Shown: positions 43,326-54,613 of the stretch, one piece after another
How the letters are laid out: each line of letters begins with the position of its first letter
How positions within the stretch are numbered: position 1 is the stretch's first letter
Assembly (NCBI GenBank): GCA_030247855.1
Contig: JAPDRN010000003.1
Location: 744,001 to 808,000 of the forward strand
Length of the DNA: 64,000 nucleotides
Reading direction: 5' to 3'
Source: Knufia peltigerae
Lineage: Eukaryota; Ascomycota; Eurotiomycetes; Chaetothyriales; Trichomeriaceae
Made by a program: the position numbers and the translations under genes
The notes under the pieces: generated by a model
The model's database searches: none
The model's input: only the letters and a program-made list of their open reading frames with translations
Told to the model about the DNA's origin: nothing

Positions 43326-45110
43326 TCAGCGGATCCGATCCCTCCCTTCAAAGTTTTTCAAGTCTTCCAGGAGTGGTGAGATTACCCCGTCAAATACCGT
43401 TCTCTGAAATTCCTCGTCGTCGAGCTGCATGTTCTTCGTGTCCGGCCAAAAGAGACATTTGTCAACGACGTCACCGTATCGACAGCCGCTTTCTGCGTAG
43501 ACGCGATGCAATACGCGGGCTGCCGTCTTGAGGTCGGAGACGGCGTCGACAGGATCAGCGTCTTCGGGTATCTGAAGTGACGACAAGGGCGTGCAAAGAG
43601 ACAATTCAACCAATGAGAGCGCCAGAGGGAAGAGAAGGGCGCAACGGATCAGGGAGCTGCTCGAAGTCACCGCCGTGACTGGCTGTGATGTCTCGTTCCT
43701 CTCTGGACAACTTACGTCGTGAGCAGAGAGGTATACCCGATCGAGCAGCGTCGGAGTGCTGCTTTTTGGTGTCTTGAACAGAATGTCTTGTGTTCGCCAG
43801 TGTGGCCTTAGCCAGCTACCCTGGTACTGCAAGACGCTCAAAGCCAAAGTTGCTGCAAGAGATAGCCGGTCATGACGGCTGAGCATGAAGCTTTGATTGG
43901 CAATGTTGAACCTGAAACTGTCCTTTGCAGACGACTCGAGCACGTCTGCTAGCGTCTTCGTAGGGACGTCGCTGTCCACCTTGTCGGTGAGGTAGACATT
44001 GTACCGGTGCACTGGGTCGCAACGGTCAAGGATGGACCCAAGCAGCTTGTCATCAACATTTTGTGCACACAATGCAGAACACATGTTGGAGATTTGTTTG
44101 GGCGCAGGGAGGTTGTCCACTCGTGGCCAGGGAACAGTCTCTAGTGTGGACTCGACGATGGCAGCAAACGTGACCCTGCGATGTGGGCCAGCGTTTTTGG
44201 TAACGACCGCCGATGCAGACTTTGCTTTGGCAAGTGGAACAGTCGCGACTGGTTCGGATATGATAGGAATTGTCTCTACTTCTTGCCAGTACCAGGAAGG
44301 TTTCGCTGTGCTGGTGGACTTTGAAGCGAACACCATTCGCAACTTGGGAAGCAAGCATTCTTGAGTCTGGTATTTCGATTCGTCTTCATCCAGAGACTGC
44401 GGCTCAATCCTGAGGTGCACACAATGTGATGCTCTGCATGGGCAGGTCCAGTAGGCCCCATTTACGATTGCATTGTACAGATTTGCGGCATGCTTGCGAG
44501 CGTTTCTGTATTTCAGAAGAGGTTTCCTTTTATACACTCGGAGCTTTCTTGTGGTTTCACGACGACGTGATTGTTCAACCAGCGTCTTAAGAGCTCCGTT
44601 TGCACCTTCAACCTTGGACAGGAGTTCATTGTAGATTGATTTAGAGAAGATATCCTTGAATTTCTTCAGCTCGCGTTCAACAGTGCCGGCATCGTCCCAA
44701 GATATTTGTGCAGATGTCGAGGAGTCCAGCCCAAGCTTTGCAGATAGAAATTGTAGCTCTCGAGAAATCTCGGTGGTTGTCCTAATGAATACGTCGTAAT
44801 TTCGATCGAGCTTTCGGCGCAACTTACGCTGAAACGCCTGGTCTTTCCAGAACGACCCAAGAGGACAATTGATCAAGTCGGATATTTCTTCCTCATATTC
44901 AACAACTCCTTCTAGGGCTTGTTCCAGTGAATTCAATAGGATTGCATGTTGAGTCCCCAACCTCGTCGAATATTCCTCCAGCTGTCGCCGATACCGTTTG
45001 TTGCGGAAGCCCTTGAGAGTCTCGATGCCTTGGACGTAGGCGTCTAACTGATTTACGACAAGGGGCAAGATGGCTAGAACAACGCCCACGGTTTCGATAC
45101 CTGTCACCAT
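43326..45110 (-). CDS. DUF7580-like fungal protein
   Basis: Intron-free, 594 aa from ATG 45110 (MVTGIETVGVVLAILPLVVN). The frame is open for 20 more codons but without an ATG. The N-terminus resembles the hydrophobic-helix start seen in many fungal proteins related to NLRs and HeLo-like or prion-inhibition domains, followed by a helical bundle (residues about 25-200). The C-terminal third has the pattern LSRHDRLSLAATLALSVLQYQ, then WLRPHWRTQDILF, typical of the DUF7580 family. The biochemical function is unknown; related domains occur in proteins linked to allorecognition and cell death, so such a role is only inference. It is divergent from the C2H2 gene 409 bp away. Confidence 0.75.
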   Translation of the reverse strand: MVTGIETVGVVLAILPLVVNQLDAYVQGIETLKGFRNKRYRRQLEEYSTRLGTQHAILLNSLEQALEGVVEYEEEISDLINCPLGSFWKDQAFQRKLRRKLDRNYDVFIRTTTEISRELQFLSAKLGLDSSTSAQISWDDAGTVERELKKFKDIFSKSIYNELLSKVEGANGALKTLVEQSRRRETTRKLRVYKRKPLLKYRNARKHAANLYNAIVNGAYWTCPCRASHCVHLRIEPQSLDEDESKYQTQECLLPKLRMVFASKSTSTAKPSWYWQEVETIPIISEPVATVPLAKAKSASAVVTKNAGPHRRVTFAAIVESTLETVPWPRVDNLPAPKQISNMCSALCAQNVDDKLLGSILDRCDPVHRYNVYLTDKVDSDVPTKTLADVLESSAKDSFRFNIANQSFMLSRHDRLSLAATLALSVLQYQGSWLRPHWRTQDILFKTPKSSTPTLLDRVYLSAHDVSCPERNETSQPVTAVTSSSSLIRCALLFPLALSLVELSLCTPLSSLQIPEDADPVDAVSDLKTAARVLHRVYAESGCRYGDVVDKCLFWPDTKNMQLDDEEFQRTVFDGVISPLLEDLKNFEGRDRIR

Positions 45111-45519
45111 TTTCAGTCGTCTTGCAACATGACAATGAAGAGATTCGAAGGAGTGGGAAAGAAGAGTCACAGCCTTACGGTCAACTCAGCTCAACTCAAC
45201 CCCGCCTTTTGAACATTCATACCCAGGTCGACAACCAATAGTCAGAAGCAATGGCGGTGGCAGTGTCGGTAGTCACGACAGGCTATGCGACATGTGAGAG
45301 GCTTGTGCATAGCACCGCCTTGGAGCAAGGACTTCTCAGAATTTTGCAAGTAGCATCGTCAGCCTTTCTGGAGCCTTTGCTTTGAACACAAGAGATTGAA
45401 CAGAACTCCAACAGCGTCCGAGTCTCTTGAATTATTGTTGGTGTCGTTGATCTCGATCGTCCCGCGCGGCTGTTTCCTTCCGTTGACGGGCCGAATTCTT
45501 AAGGCATCAGCACCGGGCA
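45111..45519. other. Divergent promoter region between the DUF7580-like and C2H2 genes
   Basis: 409 bp; no clear core element recognised. Confidence 0.5.
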
Positions 45520-48500
45520 ATGTCTACAATATCTGCTCTTCTTGTCGATTGTCTCAGGGACTTCAACGCACTCTTGGGCCGGGGCGATCTTGCAGCTCAT
45601 GAGATTGAGGTCCCTATGAACCTATACAAAGACGAACTAGGTAGATTGCGCGTTTGGGCAAGCAACATCGGTGCTCACCAGACCGGTCAATCCTCACTCG
45701 ACTTTCGCCTTAGAGACGCTTCTCATATCAAAGACCAGACCATTAAACTCCTACAAAGGCTCCGTCGGATACTGAAGGATTTGGAAGAACTTCTGAACGA
45801 TCCAGACCACGACAACGCTTCGTCGTCGGCTAACGAAGATGATGAACCGGAAACACAAGAGATTTATGAGAGCCTGGTCGACGCAATCAGCTGCCTTTTC
45901 CAGCTTTCCATGGTCATTCGCCGCCCAATACAACATGATCGTCTTCTAGGCACTAGAAAAGCTGACGCCGCTCCCTTTGAGCCCTATGACCGCGTACACG
46001 TCGGTCAGAAATACCCTCGGCTCACTCAAGTGGTCGTAGATCGACTTGGTTCTGCCATTTCCAGGCGCAGAGCAGCTCTGAGATATCGAGAGCGACATCA
46101 CGCAAAGCTTAGTAAAAATATCGACCACGTCGTGGATGAGACCAAGGATGCCACGTCTACTCAACTCTCTGAGACCATTGCGACTGGCTTCGTCGAACAG
46201 ACCAATATAACTTTCGACGACACTGCGTCCACTTCCGGCGTATCACAGACCTCCTATGCACCGAGCTTATGGGAAGGCAGCGACCGACTCACTGTCCCTC
46301 CGCCACCCAAAGAATCAGCGAATGAACAGCCCTTCGAATGCCCATATTGCTTCTACATAGTCACAATTAGGGACAAGACTTCATGGGTGCGCCACGTCTT
46401 TCGAGATCTCATGCCGTACACATGTGTCTTTCCCGATTGCTCTGCCCCGAATCAGCTATACAATAGCCGTCGAGAATGGTTCCACCACATGAGGAGTGCT
46501 CATACGTCTGAATTGGACTCACAATCTCAATGTCCTTTGCAATGCAGCACTGCATCCATCTCTGCTATGCACTTGGAAAGCCATATTGGACGACACCTGG
46601 AAGAGTTGGCCTTATTTGCTATCCCACGAGCTATTCCCGATGATGAGGGCGATCCCGAAAACCGCCAAAGCACCAGCTCCTGGGAAGAGGAAGACTGGGA
46701 AAGGGATGTAGACGATGATGGGGGATCAGTCAGCGAAGGCAATGTCTATGATGATGAGCGTGCGCTTGTTGCTGACGCATCCGATCCTTCTACCATTGGT
46801 CATCAGCCCACAGCCAACCCTATACCTCCGGCTAATACTGATAGCGACAGCGATAATGAACAGGCATTCAGGCTAAGATACGACCCTGTGCTTCGAAACA
46901 GTGAAACCAAGACCGATGTTGAGCGCCCTACGACGACCCCAAACGGAGGGGCGGTGCCTTCAAAGAGCCCGTGGACACAAATCCCTAAAGGTTTGGTGGA
47001 CGTCCAAGACCTCCGGTCGCGTGGACTCGACTTTGAAGAGGATGAGAAATTCTACCACGTCTTTGCGGATTTATCCCATGTGAGTCCATGATAACATTAC
47101 ACTCTTCCCTGCGCCGCTAAACTTTCTCCAGGAGACTCTTTACAGCATCCTACGTCAGTCTCAAAGCACCGGCAACGAGACAGATTCCCAGGCTTCTGAA
47201 GCAGATGAAGAGGGTATCTCTACTCATCGCGCGTTGAAACACGGCGGATTACTTATGCTTCGCCCATCACGCGATGATGAGTATTTTGTCATGTACAGGT
47301 TTGCAAAGCATGCAAGTAAATGCACACTCTGTGCCGACCCATACGACTCCTATCAACAAGGACATGGCCTGTGTGACCGCGGCCGGAGCTATGCCAGAGA
47401 TGTTTCTGCGTATATTTCGTATAGGGCCGGAAAAGCTTTCTCTAGGATCGATAGAACTAATGGCGACACTGTCGAAGTCAGCATCCCAGCTGAATGTGAA
47501 GTTATTCATGGACTCTTCAGGGCTCTAGAACATGGTATGGGCTTGAGCAGGCGTAAGAAACCAACCATTGTGGACCCGAACGAGAAACCCGTGATTGTTG
47601 GATTGCTCCCGCGAAGGGTGAGGAAAACCAGAGATGTCCAACAATTAGAAGAGCCCTCTTTGGCGGTTCTGCCGCCCGATGAAACGGAAGGAAGGACCTA
47701 TGAAATATTGAGGCTGGTGAATGCCTCGAACGAAGTATATCATCATCCAAAAGACATGAGACTGCCTGTGTCTGCGGACGCACCCTTGGATCCCAGTCTC
47801 CTCGAAGGCGACCCCGAACCCGAAGTTGAACACTATCGAAGGTCTTTTGATGTGTCTACTTCAAGAGGTGACTCTATCGGTAATTGGGACTTTATCCGAA
47901 GTCCAAATTTGCTCGACTTCAGAACAGAAGAAGCTGAACAGAGTAAACTTCTGCAACATGAAGAAAATGACGAGATGCAATCGACAGAACAAGACGAGGG
48001 TACTGCGACGAAGGCGTCCGAACAGGATGGACAAACACCCAAAGGTAGCTCTACAAATTCTCAAGACATGTACGTTGAGAATTCCGATTCTGGTCGTGAA
48101 CAATTCAAGTTGTCAGAAGACTCGAACCTCGATGAGGACATTCCACCCAATGCAATGTGGACCAAAATCAGTCGTGCCCTGGTGGGTCCGGAAGCTTTGG
48201 AAGAAGCAGGCGAGACGTTCGAAGAAGCAGGCGACTATGTTATTGTTCTTCGGACCGTTGGAAAGGCGGATATAACTAGGCTATCCGAACGCACCGCTGA
48301 AATCAGAGGTAAGAGAACGTTGTCGCTCAGCTCTGGTGGAGCTTTTGTATCTGACTATCAACCAGGGATGCAAATGAGTATTCAAGCGAACAATCAGCAG
48401 AAGCAGAGCCAAGTCGCTGAGCTCACTGCCGATGACAACAAGGCCATCAACCTCCGTGCGGCCGAACTTATAAAGAGCACTCCCAAAGAGGAAATGAGGA

Positions 48501-48757
48501 GTATCGTCGAAAAGATGAACCCTCAGCTCAGGCGAAGTCTCAGTCAAAAGGCTGTTGATCCTATTATTTATTACTTCCGAAGGCTTGCGATAACGGAGTT
48601 TCGCCGAGCCAAGCAATCGGAGACTAAATTTACTCCTGTCACAACAGAAGAACGGGAAAAGCAATGGAGAATTGAATTGGAGAGGAAAGAGACTGGGGGG
48701 AGACATGTGCTGGTCAACGAAGGAGGCGATGCTGACGATGGAGCCTCCCAGACCTAA
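45520..48757 (+). CDS. Large fungal C2H2 zinc-finger protein (probably truncated at its 3' end)
   Basis: Exons 45520-47079 and 47132-48757 (52-nt intron, GTGAGT...CTCCAG) encode 1061 aa. The N-terminal about 150 residues are a helical domain (LRDFNALLGRGDLAAHEIEV) common at the start of fungal NLR- and ankyrin-associated proteins. Around residues 272-330 are C2H2-like fingers: CPYCFYIVTIRDKTSWVRH and CVFPDC....FHHMRSAH, then LFAIPRA. After acidic linkers, exon 2 has a Cys-containing domain (HASKCTLCADPY, then GHGLCDRGRSYARDV and VEVSIPAECEVIHGL) widespread in fungi but unnamed to me. A Gln/Glu-rich C-terminus follows. Frame identity with a decayed Zn2Cys6/C2H2 tail immediately downstream suggests that TAA 48757 is a premature stop. 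Confidence 0.8.
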
Positions 48758-49332
48758 GTTTGTGTCACTTGGCGGGCTACGCCCCCGGCCCCAACGCCCC
48801 CCGGCTGTGTTCCCTGCCAGAACAGGAAGCTAAAGTGTGACTTCAACTTCGAATGGCCCAAGTGCGCCCGGTGCCAGAGGCTTGACCTCGAGTGCAGGTT
48901 GCAACCTTGATACGACAAGTAAGCCACTTCCAATTGTCATGAAAAAAGTCAACTCTGGATAAAGGCTTGACGACACAGGATACACAGATAAAGCCAAGGG
49001 AACCGGCCCCGGGGCCGAAAAGGACGAGGTAGAAGGGCACCGGCGGACTGAAGAAGAGGTAGGAGCAAACATGCCATTACTGTGGCAAGATATTTCGGGA
49101 CCCTCCCCACTTAACGCTTCAAACACACGTGGACAACAAACACCGTCCAGACTCTTATGACGAATTCCTGCGCCAGTACCTTGAGCATGGCAAGGTCAGT
49201 CCGTCTATCTACACCCAAGAAGACAGGAAAACAGCAACAGACGAGACCGGGTCAAGTGCACAAGCTGACTCTGGACTGATAGAAGAAGGAGAAAACGGCG
49301 GCTGGCTTTCAACGACAGGACTACTCGTGTGA
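48758..49332 (+). pseudogene. Decayed in-frame Zn2Cys6 + C2H2 tail of the preceding gene
   Basis: Directly after TAA 48755-48757 the same frame continues into a complete Zn2Cys6 cluster: CVPCQNRKLKCDF (from 48806), then WPKCARCQRLDLEC. It then meets TGA at 48908-48910. Farther on, past a likely intron (donor GTAAGC at 48919; acceptor uncertain, about 48998), the frame has TAG at 49030 and 49060. It then gives an intact C2H2 finger CHYCGKIFRDPPHLTLQTHV....H (49072-49140) and stays open to 49332. Each of the four stops differs by one C-to-T change from CAA, CGA or CAG. No independent start codon serves this segment. I read it as the lost C-terminal part of the upstream protein. Confidence 0.65.
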
Positions 49333-49752
49333 GTTATAGGGTTGGGGTGGCGGTTTCTGGATATTTCAAACGAACGAGTCCCGACATGATCTAATCTGCA
49401 GATTTGTGTTTGGTCGCTAGATCTGTGTTTGTTTACACAACATTGGAATGAAACATCAAGCCCCGAGTTACAAGGTGAATGCGACGTAATGCATCGCTCC
49501 TTTGGAACTTACGATGATAGTATCGGCGTAAATTGAGATTCAAAAGCTACACGCGCAAGACATGTCAATGCAGACCGATGCATGTGTAGGTGGTTCTTTT
49601 CTTGTGCATTGCTCGTTGTGCAGAGATGATACCTCGGATTAGTTCCACACTCTCGAGGACGGTACTGTCACATTCAGCGACACCGAAACTGTCATTGTAA
49701 ATGTGTGTTTGTGTGTCTGTGTATGTACTGTAAAATTGGGGCATAGAACCAT
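49333..49752. other. Convergent intergenic region
   Basis: 420 bp. A GT-rich stretch lies at about 49702-49725. Nothing else recognised. Confidence 0.5.
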
Positions 49753-52645
49753 CTACAGGCCCGGATCCACATTCATCAAATCGTCACTCATGATGTGCAG
49801 GACCTGGGTGAAGGTCCTGAGTCTCCGTCCGGAGATGCCGTCCATCAGGTTGGCAAAGTCCAACAGGACCCTCCGGGCACTCTCGTAGCCCCCCTGGTGG
49901 ACGACGCCGTTGAGACTCACGGTGCCGCCGTGCTTGACGAACTGGTAGACGAGGGACCGGCAGGATTCGTCCTCGCGGTTGGCCGTCAGGCTCCGGTCGG
50001 CGGGGTGTTGGTCGAGGGATTCGTCCTTGAAACCCAAATCGTGAAGCTCCGTCCAATCCGGGTCGGCCTCGATGAGTTCGACGGGGGCGGTACCTTGACG
50101 GGAAGACGACCCCGGTTGGACCATGAACAGATACAGGCCCAGCACGAGGGCCGAGGCGAAAAGCGCCGTCACGGAGTGGATGGTGACATTGTCCGAGACC
50201 CGCCTCTCCGACATGAGGCGGAAGTTTTGGGCGGCGTGGACGCAAGCCCGGCGGGCCGACTGGGTTTGGGACCACTGACCGATACTTTCCAGTGCCCCCG
50301 TGGCGGGCGCGGCGCCGTGACGGCCGGCCGCCAGCTCGAACATGCGGAAGTCGGACAGCAACATGATGCACAAACTGTGCCACAATACCGTACAGTTGGT
50401 GTCGTCGCTGCTGGAGGACGAAAGTGGGCCGGCCGTGTGGGTGGCGGCGAGCACGGCGGGGATGAGAGTCCCGGCCCGCACGTCGCCCGAGTAGACGTGC
50501 CAGGGTACAAAGGACCCGATGGTCAGCTGGTCCGGTGGCATCAACCTCTGGTAGGCCTCTAGCATCTGGATCTGGAGCAGGGCCAGCAGGCTCGAACGAC
50601 CCAGGTAACCCAGCTGTTGACCGCCACCACCCACGGGTTGCATGTCGTGGTGCTGGTGGAGGTCCTCGATGCGGAACCGAGGTGCGCTCTGGCTCTTGCC
50701 GCTCCTCAACAAAGACTGCCACTGCGTGGCCGATTTGGCCTGGAAGAGTGCCTCGTCGCACGGGGCCACCACGCACACTGACTCGGACCGGATGATGGGC
50801 GCCTTCGACAATAGATTAGAATACCACGAGTCCACGAGCAAGAGTCCCAAAATCAGCCGTTTGGCCGATTCGATCCGGCTCCACACCTTCCACCGATCGT
50901 CGGATTCGGACATTTCGGACAGCAACGCGTCCAGGGATTGTCCGTCCCCGGCGGCGAACAGGCCGTTCTGTTGGACCATGGAGATCAAACTGACGTAGAG
51001 CATCTGGCTCTGGTTGAACGAGTCCCGGTCACCGGTCACCACGGACAGGTTGAGCGTGAGCAGCGCCGTGGCAAAGACGACGAGTTGTTGGGTCGGCGAG
51101 GCGGACGTGGCCGCGCACGCCGACAGATCGTTGCACACGCGTTGGAGAAAGCTGGGGAACATCTTGGCCACGAATTTGGTCGCCCCCGTGGTGCCCAGTA
51201 TACTCAGACCGATCAGGCACATGGCGAAGAGCATGGGTGAAGGTGTGGTGCGGACGGAGAACGTGGCCATGTGGATAAAGGGTACCGTGGGGTGGAACCG
51301 TCTGAAGAAGAGACCGAGTGCGATGTCGAGAATCTCGGCGGGAGGGAATTCCTCGTTGCCTTGCTGTAGCTGAAGAGACGGGTCGACGACCGGTTGTAGT
51401 TTCGGCGAGTGGTAGACCGAAGGTGCCGGGGTCCGGAATGCGTCTCGCAACCGTACCCTGCAGTCGATGTCGAGGCCCCAGTTCGAGGTTGTGCGAAAGT
51501 CTTCGGCCGTCGTGGGTGATTCGGAAAAGAGATTGTCTAGACGTAACGCCGCCACCTCTTTCCAAAGGATGGGCATTATGCGATGTACCCGGCCGGGGCG
51601 GGGACCCCAACACCGCTGCACCCTCGAGAACCGTTCTCGGGGCACTTTGTCGATGGTCTTGAGTCGATCGGCATTCTCGTACGCTCTGCCATTTGTCAGG
51701 TCTTTGGGGTCGGCAAATTGCTGTGTAGGGTCCGTCAGGCCGTACGTTTGAAGAAAGTCCGGTGATTGATCGAGATCGCCCAGCGACGGGAACAACCACA
51801 TTTGAAAGGGGTCATGGAAGTTGTTTTGGTTCGGGTCTGATGGAGGTAGCCATTCCATGTGACTGTCTGCGAAATGGTTGGGTGCCATCTCCGACCTGGG
51901 GGTTTGTGCGGGATTTCCACCAGGGGTCGTGACAGAGGTCTCAAATGTCGACGCGTTGCCACCACTATTTTGGGACGGAGACTGCTTTTGCGGCTGTGGT
52001 GGCTGAGGCATCTTGTTCATGGTGTTGATTGGAGAAGGAATGGTCCAAGAGGTGCTGGACATGCCCATGTGGAGGGGATTGGAGGGTGTGGTAGTCGAAT
52101 CCAAGAACGGAGTGGAAAGGTCCAGGGAATGCCTAGGGGGTTGTTGGGTAGTTTCATTCCCTTGAGGTGGATGATAGTTGGGCGGCGATAGTATTTGCAT
52201 CAAGGGAATGCCAGTTTGAGTACTACTTGCCAGGGCGGCAGGTGAATTGACGTCGAATTCATTTTGGGCAGTCTGAGGAGCGACGCCCTCGGAAATAGTG
52301 TTCCTACGGCTGGCCGTCGCTTTGTTGGTGGCTGTTTTGTCGTTCTTTTGAGCATGACATTTCATATGCCGAAACAGGACATCGCTGCAGTATCGGTTAG
52401 AATGGCTATACTGTAGGGGGGAAACAGTATCGAAAACAGAAGTACTTGCCTTCGAGAGAAAGCTTTGTCACAGATGGTGCATGGATAAGGACGTTCTCGA
52501 GTATCTGAGCACGACGAATGAGTATAGAGTACAGTGACATCAATTTAGCGCGGGGGTCGTTGCACTTACGCGAGCGTTCATGGCGTTTGAAGTGCTCTGT
52601 TTTGGTGAAGCGGCGACCGCATACGGTGCACTGTCGTAAGACCAT
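49753..52645 (-). CDS. Transcription factor, two C2H2 fingers plus fungal_trans domain
   Basis: Exons 52645-52570, 52504-52450 and 52384-49753 encode 920 aa. Joining them builds two classical fingers: CTVCGRRFTKTEHFKRHERS-H and CTICDKAFSRSDVLFRHMKCH. The linker HTRERPYP is split by intron 1. Intron 2 has a GC donor (AG|GCAAGT) and a TGCAG acceptor. A Gln/Pro-rich region follows, then from about residue 380 a fungal-specific regulatory domain (FFRRFHPTVPFIHMATF, LFAMCLIGLSILG). The architecture is that of pathway-specific regulators of nutrient use or secondary metabolism. The third exon is GC-rich. The target is unknown, but the nearest genes on the same strand are an MFS transporter and a flavin hydroxylase. 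Confidence 0.9.
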
Positions 52646-54613
52646 GCTTGCAATTACGGTAAGTGGTGGTTGAAGTCAAGCGTCCCGCAAAGACGTCAAG
52701 GGAAAAGGGAATGTGGGAGAGGTGGAGGAGAGAGGAATCTGGGTGATGTTCTTTTGCGGCGGGAAAGATTGAGGACGAAGGGTGAACGTCCAAGTAGAGC
52801 GGCGTCGGCAGTGCAGAAGGTCCAGGGTCCGAGGTTCTGAACGATATCTGTATTCAGGGTTCAGGGTTCTAAGCACGTGGTCTGGGCTGATGCTGTCGAA
52901 TCAGCGGGGAAGAATGAATGCAGATAGACGACAGTGAGGTGCTTCCCACTGCATTGATCAGTATGAGGAATGGTGTAGGAGGGGGAAGAGTCATGGACGG
53001 ATTGAGAAAAAGTCGGATGCGGGTTGAAGAGGGACTGGGGGGGAGAGATGAGATTGTGTGGAGGACGAGGATCCAGGGTGATGGAGGGAAGAGGAGGAGG
53101 AGGACGAGGAGGAGGAAGAAGACGATGGACGAATGAGAAAATTGCCAATCGACCAACTTCTGGGGATCCAAATGGTGGAGAGGCAAACCGCGATTCATTG
53201 GTTCGGGATCCGGAGAAACTGGAGGTGCCGGGGGGATCCAAGAGGGGACGAGGAGAATGAGAGATTCAGTATTACTAACTACGAGGCGCCGACTACGTTG
53301 CGGGTATGTGTATGTATCTCTCCTGTTCAATAATGAGTACGAGTACAGCCATCTCTTCCTGGTACCTTTGTCGAGAACACACATCTAACTTCTCTGGGGT
53401 ACGGGGGCTGTCGACAGAGCCGATTAACAAAATCTGCCTCCGAATCCGATGTGGCAATTTCGAAAGACAGACTCCTTGATAGGTATCATGATCCAAAACC
53501 CGTGCTCGTTTGGTCACTAGACAGCTTTTCATTAGCTATTTACTCCATGACTCGTACATGCAGACGCCATTGTGCGCCAACCCCAGGTCACAAGTCCGCG
53601 GTAGAACTTCCCCGGAGGAGCCTTGTACATGAACCGGTGGATCTCGGGTAAAGAAGAACCTCCGAGAATGTCCACTGTACGGTAAGTATTACCTGGGAGA
53701 AGTGTTTTTCTTACTCGTCTCCAGTATTCCGGATCCAACCCTCCTGACTAGCCGAACAACTATGTTTACTGTACGAGGACAAAGTATACGATTCATTGAC
53801 CACGTGTATTATGCAGATTGATCCGTCGACCGCCACGAGCTATGGAATATCTGGGGATTCTCCGGTTCACCTGGGGATTGGCAACGAGATATGGACTACT
53901 GTCACATACGGAGAAATGCCACTACACCAACAAGTAGTAAGCGTTGAACTCGACGTGTTCTTTACCTGAATCCCTAGGATCTTCGCTCTTGCGGAGCATC
54001 CCTTTTTTTAATTGAAATCATACAGTACGCAAGGGGTAACATGAACCGTTGTCTGTCTTTCCTACGGCCACCGCCGTAAAGCCAAATCAACGCAGTGAAA
54101 GCAAGTCGTCAAGCTCAATCTTTGTCGTCCCATTTCAAGACCTTGTGTGTCGACCTGTGGTGTTCAAGAGCCACTGTCTTTGAAGGAGATTGTACATGCA
54201 CAGCGCGTTTGGTGTAGGAAGCTTTGTTGAAAAAGACAAGATATATCAATAGATGTGTCTCTGAAAAAAAGGTCACTGGCAGTTACGTGGCAAGAGACTC
54301 AAGCATGCTCTCTCACTTTATTGTTCCCTCACTTGACCGCCTGTTAAAGTGCAGTCATGTTTCTTATTTCTCATTATGCTACTTACTTACTCCTGACAGT
54401 TAAATGCAGGCAGATAAATCCCATATCATTGAAAAAACCTTGCATATCCATTATGGCCATGGATGACCAACAGAGCCCTAGTTGCCCAAAAAAAATACAA
54501 AAGGCTCTGGGAAACCTGACAAGTACAGGGACTTGGGTTCTTCACTAGTAGGTGTTGATTTCCTTCCTCTTTTTTTCCCGCTTTCTTTCAAAAAAAAGTA
54601 TTGCATAGTGTTT
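52646..54613. other. Long intergenic region upstream of the transcription factor
   Basis: 1.97 kb with no supported gene. The first 650 bases upstream of the factor are pyrimidine-rich on its strand and may be a long 5' leader. A purine-rich AGG tract lies at 53082-53118. Oligo-T/A runs occur from 54240 to 54600. Confidence 0.5.
53082..53118. repeat. AGG-rich polypurine tract
   Basis: About 12 near-perfect AGG/GAG triplets; the opposite strand is CCT-rich. Low complexity. Confidence 0.6.

Noticed and set aside
49030..49064. A 34-nt GT...AG stretch that would remove two of the stop codons in the Zn2Cys6/C2H2 tail
   Set aside because: It is too short for a normal intron, has no branch point, and splicing it would put the C2H2 finger out of frame.
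49784..50776. 330-codon frame overlapping the transcription factor on the same strand
   Set aside because: High GC creates an extra open frame inside the large third exon; the sequence is Arg/Pro/Gly-rich without motifs.
52869..53384. 171-codon minus-strand frame rich in Pro, Leu and Ser
   Set aside because: It reflects a pyrimidine-rich tract upstream of the transcription factor, probably its 5' leader; similar frames are open in all phases.
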